Source: JASHPR01 sp963749145 (GTDB lineage Bacteria > Actinomycetota > Actinomycetes > Streptosporangiales > Streptosporangiaceae). From it: DNA of 64,000 nucleotides. The stretch is from positions 62,001-126,000 of the forward strand of contig CAVVLN010000004.1 of the NCBI GenBank assembly GCA_963749145.1. Reading direction: 5' to 3'. The translations under genes and the position numbers were made by a program. Shown here in pieces: positions 43,079-50,751 of this stretch. Numbering within the stretch: the stretch's first letter is position 1; every line of letters starts with the position of its first letter. Below the pieces are notes generated by a model. The model was not told the origin of the DNA, ran no database searches, and worked only from the letters and a program-made list of their open reading frames with translations.

Positions 43079-44323
43079 ATGCGCACCCGGAGGGACGCAG
43101 ACTCGCCGGCCAGCGAGGACAATGGTCATGTGGACCGAGCGGGCGACTGGGCCGGCGGGCTGCGGCGCGCCGCCGCTAACCCGCACGCGCCGGCGGTGGC
43201 CGGGGCGCTACTGGCCGTGGCCGCCCTGGCCCAGGCGATGGCGTTGCCCCCCAGCCAGGGCGGGATTGACTTCGCGCAGGGGGTCGGTCTCGCGCTGCTC
43301 GCGTTGTTCAGCACGCTGCCGCTCGGGCTCCTGTGGTCCTACCCGGCGGGAGCCGCCGTAGCGGTCGGCGCGGCGTGCGTGCTGTCCCTGGCGGCCTTTC
43401 ACACGCTGATGGTGGCCGGCCTGATCGCCCAGCTGATCGTGCTCTACCGGCTCGGCCGGAGCGGCGCGCAGCTACTGGCCGCGGTCCTCGCGCTGCCCTA
43501 CCTGGTGCTGGCGCTGCTCGGCCCCGCGGGCACCGCGGCCCGGATCCTCACCGTGCTGCTGGCCGCGCTAGGCCCGGGCGCGGCGTGGGCGGGGGCGGCC
43601 CGGCGGGCCCGCAGCGAGGCCGCCGCGCACAGCGCCACCCGGGAGGTCATCGCGGGCTCGCTGCTCGAGCACACCGTGCGCGGGGAGCGCGCCCGGGTCT
43701 CCCGTGAGCTGCACGACGTCGTGGCCCACCACATCTCGATGATCGCCGTGCAGGCGGAGACGGCCCGGCTGACCACGGCCGGGATGCCCGCCGCGGGCGC
43801 GCAGCGGCTGGCCGCGATCGGTGACACCGCCCGGGCGGCGCTGACCGAGATGCGGCGGCTGCTGGGCGTGCTGCGCGAGGACACCGGGCCCGGCGCCGAC
43901 GACCGGCGGCCCCAGCCCGGCCTGCGGCAGCTGGCCGACCTGCTCGACGAGGCGCGGGACAACTCGGAGTCGGGCATCCGCCTCATCGTCGGCGGCACCA
44001 TGGTCGCGCTGGATCCCGGCATCGAGCTCGCCGCCTACCGCATCGTCCAGGAAGCCCTCACCAACGCCCGCCGGCACGCCGAGGGCGCCGCGGTCGACGT
44101 GGAGCTGTGCTACACCGCGGAGGCGCTCTGGCTGCGCATCCGCGACAACGGGCCCGGCCCTCCGGCCCCCGCCCCGGACCCGGCGCCGCCCGCCGGCCAC
44201 GGGCTGCTCGGCATGCGCGAGCGGGCCGCCGCGGTCGGCGGCGAACTGCGCATCAGCGCCGGCCGGGGCGGCGGGTTCATCGTCGAGGCCCGGCTGCCCG
44301 TCGCGGCCGAGGCGGCGGCGTGA
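43079..44323 (+). CDS. NarL-type sensor histidine kinase
   Basis: A 414-residue membrane kinase. Four to five hydrophobic segments between about residues 35 and 170 form the sensor. RARVSRELHDVVAHHISMIA (about 204-223) is the HisKA_3 dimerisation helix with the phosphorylated His, AYRIVQEALTNARRHAEG (about 321) the N-box, LRIRDNGPGPP (about 352) the G1 box, and GLLGMRERAAAVGGELRI (about 376) the G2 region. The start is uncertain: ATG at 43079 has GAGGGA upstream, while GTG at 43130 is in frame. It overlaps the response regulator by four bases and is divergent from the ABC exporter. Confidence 0.92.
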   Translation: MRTRRDADSPASEDNGHVDRAGDWAGGLRRAAANPHAPAVAGALLAVAALAQAMALPPSQGGIDFAQGVGLALLALFSTLPLGLLWSYPAGAAVAVGAACVLSLAAFHTLMVAGLIAQLIVLYRLGRSGAQLLAAVLALPYLVLALLGPAGTAARILTVLLAALGPGAAWAGAARRARSEAAAHSATREVIAGSLLEHTVRGERARVSRELHDVVAHHISMIAVQAETARLTTAGMPAAGAQRLAAIGDTARAALTEMRRLLGVLREDTGPGADDRRPQPGLRQLADLLDEARDNSESGIRLIVGGTMVALDPGIELAAYRIVQEALTNARRHAEGAAVDVELCYTAEALWLRIRDNGPGPPAPAPDPAPPAGHGLLGMRERAAAVGGELRISAGRGGGFIVEARLPVAAEAAA

Positions 44324-45015
44324 CCAGCCCGCCGCCCGCGATCCGGATCATCGTCGCCGACGACCATCAGGTGGTGCGCACCGGATTCGCCGCGCTGCTC
44401 GACACCCAGCCGGACTTCACGGTGGTCGGCACGGCCAGCGACGGGGCCGAGGCGGTCAGCCTGGCCCGCGAGCTGCATCCCGACGTGGCGCTGATGGACG
44501 TGCGGATGCCGGTCATGGACGGGATCGAGGCCACCCGGCGGCTGGCCGGGTCCGGGGCGGCGGGCGCACCGCGGATCCTCATCCTGACCACCTTCGACCT
44601 GGACGAGTACGTGTACGACGCGCTGTGCGCGGGGGCCAGCGGCTTCCTGCTCAAGGACGTGACGGCCGAGCGGCTGTTCGACGCGGTGCGCGTGGTCGCC
44701 GCGGGTGAGGCGCTGCTCGCCCCCACGGTGACCCGCCGGCTGATCGGCGAGTTCACCCGGCTGCGCCCGAAGCCCGCCGCCGCGGTCACCGGCGCGCTGG
44801 CCACGCTCACCCCGCGGGAGACCCAGGTGCTCAGGCTGGTCGCGGAGGGCCTGTCCAACCCGGAGATCGCCGAGCGGCTGGTGGTCACCGAGGAGACCGT
44901 GAAGACCCATGTCAGCCGGGTGCTGAGCAAGCTGGGCCTGCGCGGGCGGACCCAGGCGGTCGTCACCGCGTACGAGTCCGGGCTGGTGGTACCCCGCTCC
45001 GACGGACGGGGCTAG
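44320..45015 (+). CDS. NarL/FixJ-family response regulator
   Basis: A 231-residue partner of the preceding kinase (GTGA overlap). IIVADDHQVVRTGFAALLDT (about 10-29) has the acidic pair, VALMDVRMPVMDGIEATRRL (about residue 59) the phosphorylation Asp, LILTTFDLDEYVYDAL the Thr and GFLLKDVTAERLFDAV the Lys. The LuxR-type HTH reads LTPRETQVLRLVAEGLSNPE and EETVKTHVSRVLSKLGL. It is 60-70% similar by eye to the orphan regulator at 29020. It probably controls the ABC exporter on the other strand. Confidence 0.93.
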   Translation: MTSPPPAIRIIVADDHQVVRTGFAALLDTQPDFTVVGTASDGAEAVSLARELHPDVALMDVRMPVMDGIEATRRLAGSGAAGAPRILILTTFDLDEYVYDALCAGASGFLLKDVTAERLFDAVRVVAAGEALLAPTVTRRLIGEFTRLRPKPAAAVTGALATLTPRETQVLRLVAEGLSNPEIAERLVVTEETVKTHVSRVLSKLGLRGRTQAVVTAYESGLVVPRSDGRG

Positions 45016-45047
45016 GTTGGGCGCTGCCCCCTCGCCCAAGGAGAACC

Positions 45048-45169
45048 ATGCCCGAGATCCCCGCCTCCCACCGCGACCCGACCTGCGCCTGCACGACAAG
45101 CCGGGCGACCGGCGGGTGCGGGTCACGATCCGGCCGGTGCGGGTGAACGCGGTCGACATGCGCGGCTGA
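45048..45169 (+). pseudogene. PPOX-class (flavin/F420-binding) protein gene with the middle deleted
   Basis: AAGGAGA precedes an ATG that reads MPEIPASHRD, the usual start of small PPOX-class oxidoreductases. The sequence then jumps, out of frame, to LRLHDKPGDRRVRVTIRPVR and VNAVDMRG with a TGA at 45167-45169, which looks like the end of the same family. About 100 central residues that bind the cofactor are missing. The pattern (own start, own end, no middle) is the same as in groEL at 16540. Confidence 0.55.
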
Positions 45170-45185
45170 CCGGCCCGCGGGGCGG

Positions 45186-46055
45186 CTAGGACTCGGTGGC
45201 GCCGCTCGGCACGGACTGCGCCGGCGCTGGTTCCGGCGGTTTCTTCCTTCGCTGCGTGAAGACGAACCAGACGATCCCGGCCGCCGTGCCCAGGCAGGCG
45301 ATGAAGAAGTTCAGCCGCAGCCCCAGGAAGTGCGCGGACGAGTCGATCCGGATGGTCTCCTCGAAGATCCGGTAGGCCGAGTACCCGGCCACGTACAGGG
45401 CGAGCAGCCCCGGCGGCTTGATGTCCCGGTGGTGGCCGAGCCAGACCAGCACCGCGGCGAACGCCAGGTCGAAGATCAGCTCGTACAGGAACGAGGGCTG
45501 GAACGTGGTGTACTTCAGGTCGGCCGCGGGCATGCCCGAATTCAGCCGCGCCGCCTGGGTGATCTCCAGGCCCCAGGGCAGGCTGGTCGGCTTGCCGAAC
45601 AGCTCCTGGTTGAAGTAGTTGCCGATGCGCCCGACCCCCTGGGCGACCAGCAGGGCGGGCGCGACCGCGTTGCCCATCACCCGCCAGTCGGCGCCGGCCC
45701 GGTGCACCCGCCAGATCCCGACCGCGGCCCCGGCCAGGATGCCGCCCCAGACGCCCAGCCCGCCGTTCCAGACCGCGAGCGGCCCGTACCAGGCGTGCTT
45801 CGGCGTGATGTCGAACGGCGTGGTGATGTCGAAGTAGATCCGGCCGCCGATGATCCCCGCCGGGACCGCCCAGATGGCCACGTCGGTGATCAGCGTGACG
45901 TCGCCGCCCGCGGCCCGCCAGCGGCGCCGGGTGATGATCACCGCGAGCGTGATCGCCACCACGTACATCAGGCCGTAGAAGTGGATGTACAGCGGCCCCA
46001 CGTGGAAGCCGTTGACCGGCGGGCTCGGGATGAACAGGTCCGCGGCGAGGGGCAT
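45186..46055 (-). CDS. lgt: Prolipoprotein diacylglyceryl transferase
   Basis: A 289-residue seven-helix membrane enzyme that moves diacylglycerol from phosphatidylglycerol to the lipobox Cys of prolipoproteins. ATG at 46055 begins MPLAADLFIPSPP. HFYGLMYVVAITLAVIITRR (about 24-43) contains the catalytic-region His, GGRIYFDITTPF follows, and VAQGVGRIGNYFNQELFGKP (about 134-153) is the Lgt signature with the essential Arg and Asn. YELIFDLAFA and GYSAYRIFEETIRID are later conserved blocks. In other actinomycetes lgt often neighbours trp genes; here it does not. Confidence 0.95.
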   Translation of the reverse strand: MPLAADLFIPSPPVNGFHVGPLYIHFYGLMYVVAITLAVIITRRRWRAAGGDVTLITDVAIWAVPAGIIGGRIYFDITTPFDITPKHAWYGPLAVWNGGLGVWGGILAGAAVGIWRVHRAGADWRVMGNAVAPALLVAQGVGRIGNYFNQELFGKPTSLPWGLEITQAARLNSGMPAADLKYTTFQPSFLYELIFDLAFAAVLVWLGHHRDIKPPGLLALYVAGYSAYRIFEETIRIDSSAHFLGLRLNFFIACLGTAAGIVWFVFTQRRKKPPEPAPAQSVPSGATES

Positions 46056-46128
46056 AGACCGAGGGTAGCCTTGCCCCGCAAGCCGGCCGCCACCCGGCTT
46101 GGCCAACCAGCGCAGGTGCCGGACGCGG

Positions 46129-46236
46129 CGCGTCCTCACTACGCCCGCCCTGGCCCGTGAGTACGGGTTCACCGACGTGGACGGGACGCGGCAGTCGCGC
46201 TTCTGGGACCAGCACTGGGCGGCCCGGCCAGGCTGA
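46129..46236 (+). pseudogene. 3' end of a short-chain dehydrogenase gene
   Basis: Frame reads RVLTTPALAREYGFTDVDGT and RQSRFWDQHWAARPG before a TGA at 46234-46236. The AREYGFTDVDG stretch is a familiar C-terminus of a group of actinomycete SDR oxidoreductases. Nothing of the NAD-binding or catalytic region exists to its left, where the divergent lgt gene begins about 75 bases away. It is a gene remnant. Confidence 0.5.
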
Positions 46237-46272
46237 CCTGGGCCGGGACGCATCCGGCATACTGGGTCACCT

Positions 46273-47982
46273 ATGAGCGAGCATGATCAAACCCCCGCCG
46301 CGGCGCTGGCCCGGCTCGGCGAGGACTTCTTCGCCGTCGTGCACACCGCCGACCCGTTCAACGCGACCCAGCTCGGCGTGACCGGCTTCGACGCGCTGGT
46401 GCCCGATCCCAGCCGGGCGGGCTCGGCCGCCGCGGCGCGGCAGATCGCCGGCATCGAGGCGCGCCTGGCCGGCATCGATCCCGGCCTGCTGGACGAGCCG
46501 GGCCGGGTCAACCACGCGGTCATGGCCCACCTGGCCTGGGCGGCCCGCTCGGACCTGGAGCACGGGCTGTGGGAGGCGAACGTCTCGGCGGGCGGGTACG
46601 TCACCCCGCAGGCCACCGTGTTCCAGTCGGTGCCGACCGCGCTGCTCGAGGACGCCGGGGCGGCCGACGGCTACCTGCGGCGGCTGCGCGGGCTGGCCGG
46701 CTACTTCGACGCCGTCACCGCCCGCTACGCCGAAGCCAGGCAGGACGGCCGGGTCCCGACCGAGGTCGGCACGCGCCAGGCCATCGAGCAGCTCGAGGGG
46801 CACCTCGCCCGCGACCTGACCGCCGACGCGCTGGTGGCCGTCCCGCTGCCGGGCCACCTCGACCGGGCGGCCTTCCGGGACGAGGCCGCCCGGGTCGTCG
46901 GCGACGAGGTCCGGCCCGCGCTGCGGCGGCTGCTGGCCGGCCTGCGCGACGACCTGCTGCCGGTGGCGCGGCCCGACGAGCGGGTCGGCATCTGCTTCGT
47001 GCCCGGCGGCACCGAGGGGTACCGGGCGGCGGTGCGCAAGCACACGACCACCGGGCTGTCGCCGGAGGAGATCCACCAGATCGGCCTGGACTGCCTCGAG
47101 GCCCTGCGGGCCGAGTGGGCCGAGATCGGCGGGCGCGTGCTCGGTGTCACCGACGTGGACGCGATCCTCGGCCGGCTCCGGGACGACCGGTCGCTCCGGT
47201 TCACCGACTCCGCGCAGATCGTGCAGACGGTCACGGCCGCGCTGGAGCGGGCCGAGGCCGCCCGGGACGGCTGGTTCCCGCGGTTCGACATCCCCGATTG
47301 CGTGATCGAGGAGATCGACCCGGTCGAGTCCGGCAACGCCCCGCTGGCCTACTACCGGCCGCCGGCCGCGGGCGGGCGGCGGCCCGGCGCCCACTGCATC
47401 CTGACCACCGACCCGCAGCAGCGCTTCGTCTACGAGTACGAGGCTCTCGCCTTCCACGAGAGCACGCCCGGTCACCACCTGCAGCTGGCCTCGGCGCAGA
47501 CGCTGCCGCTGCCGGCGTTCCGGCGCTTCCTCGACGCCGAGGTCTGCGGCTACGTCGAGGGCTGGGGCCTGTACTGCGAGCGGCTCGCGGACGAGATGGG
47601 CCTTTACACCTCGGACCTGCAACGGCTCGGGATGCTCTCGTTCGACGCGCTGCGCGCCTGCCGGCTCGTGGTCGACACCGGCATGCACCACTACGGCTGG
47701 TCCCGGGGCCAGGCGGCCGACTTCATGTGGCGCAACACCGCCACCACCAAGCTCAACGTCAGGAACGAGATCGACCGCTACATCGGCTGGCCCGGCCAGG
47801 CGCTCGCTTACATGGTCGGCCGGCGCGAGATCCGGCGCCTACGCGGGCTGGCCGAGGCTCAGCTCGGCGCCGACTTCGACATCCGGGCCTTCCACGCCGC
47901 CGTGCTCGGCAACGGCGCCGTGCCGCTCGGCGTGCTCGAGCAGGTGGTCACCCGCTGGGCCGGCGACGGCGAGCCCGGCTGA
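46273..47982 (+). CDS. DUF885-family metallohydrolase
   Basis: A 569-residue protein of the DUF885 family of putative metallopeptidases. EALAFHESTPGHHLQLA (about residues 394-410) is the HExxxGHH zinc site, and EVCGYVEGWGLYCERLADEM (about 421) carries the downstream Glu ligand expected in the fold. VDTGMHHYGWSRGQAADFM (about 465) is another conserved block. No signal peptide, so it is cytoplasmic. The substrate is not established; peptidase or ester hydrolase activity is assumed from the motif. ATG at 46273 follows a weak ribosome site. Confidence 0.9.
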   Translation: MSEHDQTPAAALARLGEDFFAVVHTADPFNATQLGVTGFDALVPDPSRAGSAAAARQIAGIEARLAGIDPGLLDEPGRVNHAVMAHLAWAARSDLEHGLWEANVSAGGYVTPQATVFQSVPTALLEDAGAADGYLRRLRGLAGYFDAVTARYAEARQDGRVPTEVGTRQAIEQLEGHLARDLTADALVAVPLPGHLDRAAFRDEAARVVGDEVRPALRRLLAGLRDDLLPVARPDERVGICFVPGGTEGYRAAVRKHTTTGLSPEEIHQIGLDCLEALRAEWAEIGGRVLGVTDVDAILGRLRDDRSLRFTDSAQIVQTVTAALERAEAARDGWFPRFDIPDCVIEEIDPVESGNAPLAYYRPPAAGGRRPGAHCILTTDPQQRFVYEYEALAFHESTPGHHLQLASAQTLPLPAFRRFLDAEVCGYVEGWGLYCERLADEMGLYTSDLQRLGMLSFDALRACRLVVDTGMHHYGWSRGQAADFMWRNTATTKLNVRNEIDRYIGWPGQALAYMVGRREIRRLRGLAEAQLGADFDIRAFHAAVLGNGAVPLGVLEQVVTRWAGDGEPG

Positions 47983-48024
47983 GCGGCGCGGCCGCGGCGG
48001 CAGGACTCCCCCGGCCCGGCTGAC

Positions 48025-48926
48025 TCACGCCGGGCCTGCTTCGATGACGCCGTAGGGAAACGCGACCGGGGTTGCCTGGCCGAGGCGCAGGCCAGCCGCG
48101 GCGAGAAGCTCGCCGTACTCCGCATTCGTCCGTTCCCTCCCGCCGGTGACCACCAGCATGTTGATGTCGCTCAGCAGGGCCGCGACCGCCTGCTCGGGGT
48201 CGTCCGGGATGAGCCGCTCGACGATCAGCACCTTGCCGCCTCCGGCCATGGCCCGGCCGCAGCGGGCCAGGAGCGCCGCCGACCGGTCGTCGTCCCAGTC
48301 GTGCAGCACATTGGCCAGCAGGTAACGGTCGGCGCCCTCCGGAACGCCGGCGAAGAAGTCGCCGCCGACCACCTCGCAGCGGTCGGCCGCCCCGGCGGCC
48401 CGCAGCGCCGGCCCCGCGGCCGCCGCCACGGCCGGCGTATCCATCAGGACGCCGCGCAGGTGACCGTGCGCGCGCAGGATCGCCGCCAGCAGCGTCCCCC
48501 GCCCCCGCCCACGTCGACCACGGTCCGCGCCCCGGTGAAGTCGCCGGCGGCGGCGACGCTCGGCGCGAACGCCGCCGTCCGCTCGGACATCGCGGCGTCG
48601 AAACCGGCCGCGTTCGCGGGATGCCGGGCCAGGAACTCGAACAGCCCCATGCCGTACGCGGTGTCCACCCCCGGCTCACCGGTCCGGACCGTGTGCAGGA
48701 TGGGCTCGAAGGCCCGGACGCCGCCGACGGCCTCGACCAGCATCGCCCACGACCGCATCGAGGCCGGGACGCCGGTCCGCAGCCGGTCGCCGAGCACCGT
48801 CAGGCTGAACGAACGGCGCTCGTGCTCGGCCAGCACCCCGAGCGACGCCAGCAGGCGGAGCACCCGGTACAGCGAGGGCGTCTCGTCCCGGGCCGAGCTG
48901 GCCGCGACCGCCGCCCGCCGGGACGG
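48025..48926 (-). pseudogene. SAM-dependent O-methyltransferase (acetylserotonin/carminomycin type), 5' truncated with one frame break
   Basis: The frame begins immediately after the ROK kinase stop with no start codon of its own: SSARDETPSLYRVLRLLASL, GVLAEHERRSFSLTVLGDRL. The first part of the dimerisation domain is missing. TVVDVGGGGG at about 48495 is the SAM-binding loop, where one G is lost from a run; the other frame continues LLAAILRAHGHLRGVLMDTP, LANVLHDWDDDRSAALLARC (catalytic His region) and VERLIPDDPEQAVAALLSDI, stopping at 48025. The C-terminal catalytic core is otherwise complete. Such enzymes methylate aromatic hydroxyls in secondary metabolism. Confidence 0.78.
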
Positions 48927-49823
48927 CTAGCCGCTCCCCCGCCCGGGCTGCTCGTCCCGGGCGAGCTCAAGGGCGCCGATGACGCCGGCGCCGTCGCCGA
49001 GACGGGGCGTGACGATGTATCCGTCGATCGCGGCGGCGTCGGTCAGCTCGGGCGCCCGCAGGTAGCCCGCGAGCAGCTCGCGGACCCGCCGCCGGGCCAG
49101 CGGCAGCAGCGCGGGCTGCTTGGCCACGCCGCCGCCGATGATGATCCGCTGCGGCGACAGCGTGCAGATCACGTTGACCAGGGCCAGGGCGAGGTACTCC
49201 GCCTCGATGTCCCAGGCGGCGGTCGCGGACAGCTCCTCGCCGGCCCGGCCCCAGCGCTGCCGGATCGCCTCGCCCGAGGCCAGGCCCTCCAGGCAGTCCC
49301 CGTGGTAGGGGCAGATCCCGTCGAACGGGTCGGCGGCCCGGTCGTGCGGTATGCGCATGTGGCCGAACTCCGGGTGCAGCAGGCCGTGCACGAGGCGGCC
49401 GCCGGCCACCGCGCCGCCGCCGATCCCGGTGCCGACCGTGATGTAGACGAACGTGTCGAGCCCGGCCGCGGCGCCCCACCGCCACTCGCCGAGCGCGGCC
49501 GCGTTGACGTCGGTGTCCAGCGCGACCGGCACGCCCAGCGCGGCGGTCAGCGCCCCGGCCAGGTCGGTATCGGCCCAGCCCGGCTTGGGCGTCGAGGTGA
49601 TCGTGCCCCAGGTGGGCGAGTCACGCCGGATGTCCACCGGGCCGAACGCGCCCACCCCGATCGCGTCGACCGGGCCGCGGGTGGTGAAGAACCGGGCGGC
49701 CCGGGACACGGTCGGACCCGGGGCCGTGGTCGGGAAGGTCTCGGTCTCGAGCAGCTCCCCGGGCCGGCCGGCGACCGCGCAGACCCACTTCGTGCCGCCC
49801 GCCTCGATGCCGCCGTACCTCAT
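48927..49823 (-). CDS. ROK-family sugar kinase (fructokinase-like)
   Basis: A 298-residue ROK kinase. ATG at 49823 begins MRYGGIEAGGTKWVCAVA, where GGIEAGGTK is the ATP-binding phosphate-1 motif. GVGAFGPVD (about 65), VALDTDVNAAALGEWRWGA (about 116) with the catalytic Asp, and VYITVGTGIGGGAV (about 140) follow. HPEFGHMRIPHDRAADPFDG and ICPYHGDCLEGLASG (about 163-200) give the His-Cys-Cys-Cys structural zinc site seen in ROK fructokinases. Length is complete. The truncated methyltransferase starts on its stop codon. Confidence 0.92.
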   Translation of the reverse strand: MRYGGIEAGGTKWVCAVAGRPGELLETETFPTTAPGPTVSRAARFFTTRGPVDAIGVGAFGPVDIRRDSPTWGTITSTPKPGWADTDLAGALTAALGVPVALDTDVNAAALGEWRWGAAAGLDTFVYITVGTGIGGGAVAGGRLVHGLLHPEFGHMRIPHDRAADPFDGICPYHGDCLEGLASGEAIRQRWGRAGEELSATAAWDIEAEYLALALVNVICTLSPQRIIIGGGVAKQPALLPLARRRVRELLAGYLRAPELTDAAAIDGYIVTPRLGDGAGVIGALELARDEQPGRGSG

Positions 49824-49906
49824 CAGCGGACCTCGCCGCGGGGCCACGTGATCATCGCCCACTACGATAGCTGACCGCCGGGCCCGGTCCCAGCGGCCGG
49901 CCCGCG

Positions 49907-49936
49907 TTGACATGTGACCAATCGGTCACCTATTCT
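49907..49936 (+). promoter_or_regulatory. Sigma-70-type promoter with an operator in the spacer
   Basis: TTGACA (49907-49912) and TATTCT (49931-49936) are 18 bases apart. The palindrome GTGACC-AATC-GGTCAC (49914-49929) fills the spacer, so the ArsR-type repressor encoded just downstream would block polymerase. Transcription should start about 49943, which is the A of the start codon, so the mRNA is probably leaderless. Confidence 0.75.
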
Positions 49937-49942
49937 GGCGGC

Positions 49943-50722
49943 ATGGACGAGGTATTCAAGGCCCTCGCCGACCCGACCCGGCGCAGCCTGCTCGACGAGC
50001 TCTTCCGCCAGGACGGGCAGACGCTGAGCGCGCTCGAGGAACGCTTCTCGATGACGCGCTTCGGCGTGATGAAGCACCTGAAGCAGCTCGAGGACGCGGG
50101 GCTGGTGCTGACCCGGCGCCGCGGCCGCGAGAAGCTCCACTTCCTGAACCCGGTCCCGATCCGGCTGATCCACGACCGCTGGGTCAGCAAGTTCGCCGAG
50201 CCCTGGGCAGCCGGGCTCAGCGACCTCAAGCACGCGCTGGAGGCCCCGATGGAGAAGATTTTCGAGATCTACATCCGCACCACCCCGCAGCGGCTCTGGG
50301 AGGCGATCACCGATCCCGGGATCCGGAGCAAGTACCAGTTCGGCTGCGAGGTCCGCTCGGACTGGACGCCCGGGTCGCGGGTCGAGATGGGCCACCCGGG
50401 CGCCCCCGGGCTGCTCACCGAGGGCGAGATTCTCGCGGCCGACCCGCCGCGGCGGCTCGTCGAGAGCATGAACGTGCTGTGGAGCGAGGACGCCAGGCGC
50501 GAGGGGACCTCGCGGGTCACCTGGGAGATCGAGCCGGTCGGCGATTCCTGCCGGCTGACCGTCACCCACGACCAGCTGCGCGAGGGCGCCCCGTCCGAGC
50601 TCTACGGCGGCTGGCCGATGATCCTGTCCGGGCTGAAGACCTGGCTCGAGAGCGGCCAGCTGCTCACCACGCCGGGCTCGCTGATGTACGGCGGCCCGCA
50701 AACCACCCGCGCGGAGGCATGA
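49943..50722 (+). CDS. ArsR-family repressor fused to an SRPBCC (AHSA1) domain
   Basis: A 259-residue two-domain protein. Residues 1-95 are an ArsR winged helix: MDEVFKALADPTRRSLLDEL, TLSALEERFSMTRFGVMKHL and LEDAGLVLTRRRGREKLHFL; no metal-binding Cys pair is present. Residues 105-245 form an AHSA1/SRPBCC domain: FEIYIRTTPQRLWEAITDPG and RVTWEIEPVGDSCRLTVTHD, with a hydrophobic cavity that may bind a small ligand. There is no ribosome site; the promoter position predicts a leaderless message. The stop overlaps the start of a second SRPBCC gene, of which only the first codons remain. Confidence 0.9.
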   Translation: MDEVFKALADPTRRSLLDELFRQDGQTLSALEERFSMTRFGVMKHLKQLEDAGLVLTRRRGREKLHFLNPVPIRLIHDRWVSKFAEPWAAGLSDLKHALEAPMEKIFEIYIRTTPQRLWEAITDPGIRSKYQFGCEVRSDWTPGSRVEMGHPGAPGLLTEGEILAADPPRRLVESMNVLWSEDARREGTSRVTWEIEPVGDSCRLTVTHDQLREGAPSELYGGWPMILSGLKTWLESGQLLTTPGSLMYGGPQTTRAEA

Positions 50723-50751
50723 CGATGACCAACCAGGCCACGACCCAGATC
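50719..50751 (+). pseudogene. First 11 codons of a second SRPBCC-family gene
   Basis: ATG at 50719 overlaps the ArsR stop (ATGA) and reads MTMTNQATTQI, a common beginning of the SRPBCC-domain protein that follows ArsR-SRPBCC genes. After that the sequence is the 3' end of the opposite-strand arcB. The rest of the gene is absent; the run-on frame stops at 50790. Confidence 0.5.

Noticed and set aside
40378..43122. A 914-residue minus-strand frame and a 725-residue frame at 38100-40277 as giant fusions
   Set aside because: Each joins a real gene to out-of-frame reading of its upstream neighbour; good internal starts with ribosome sites define the real genes.
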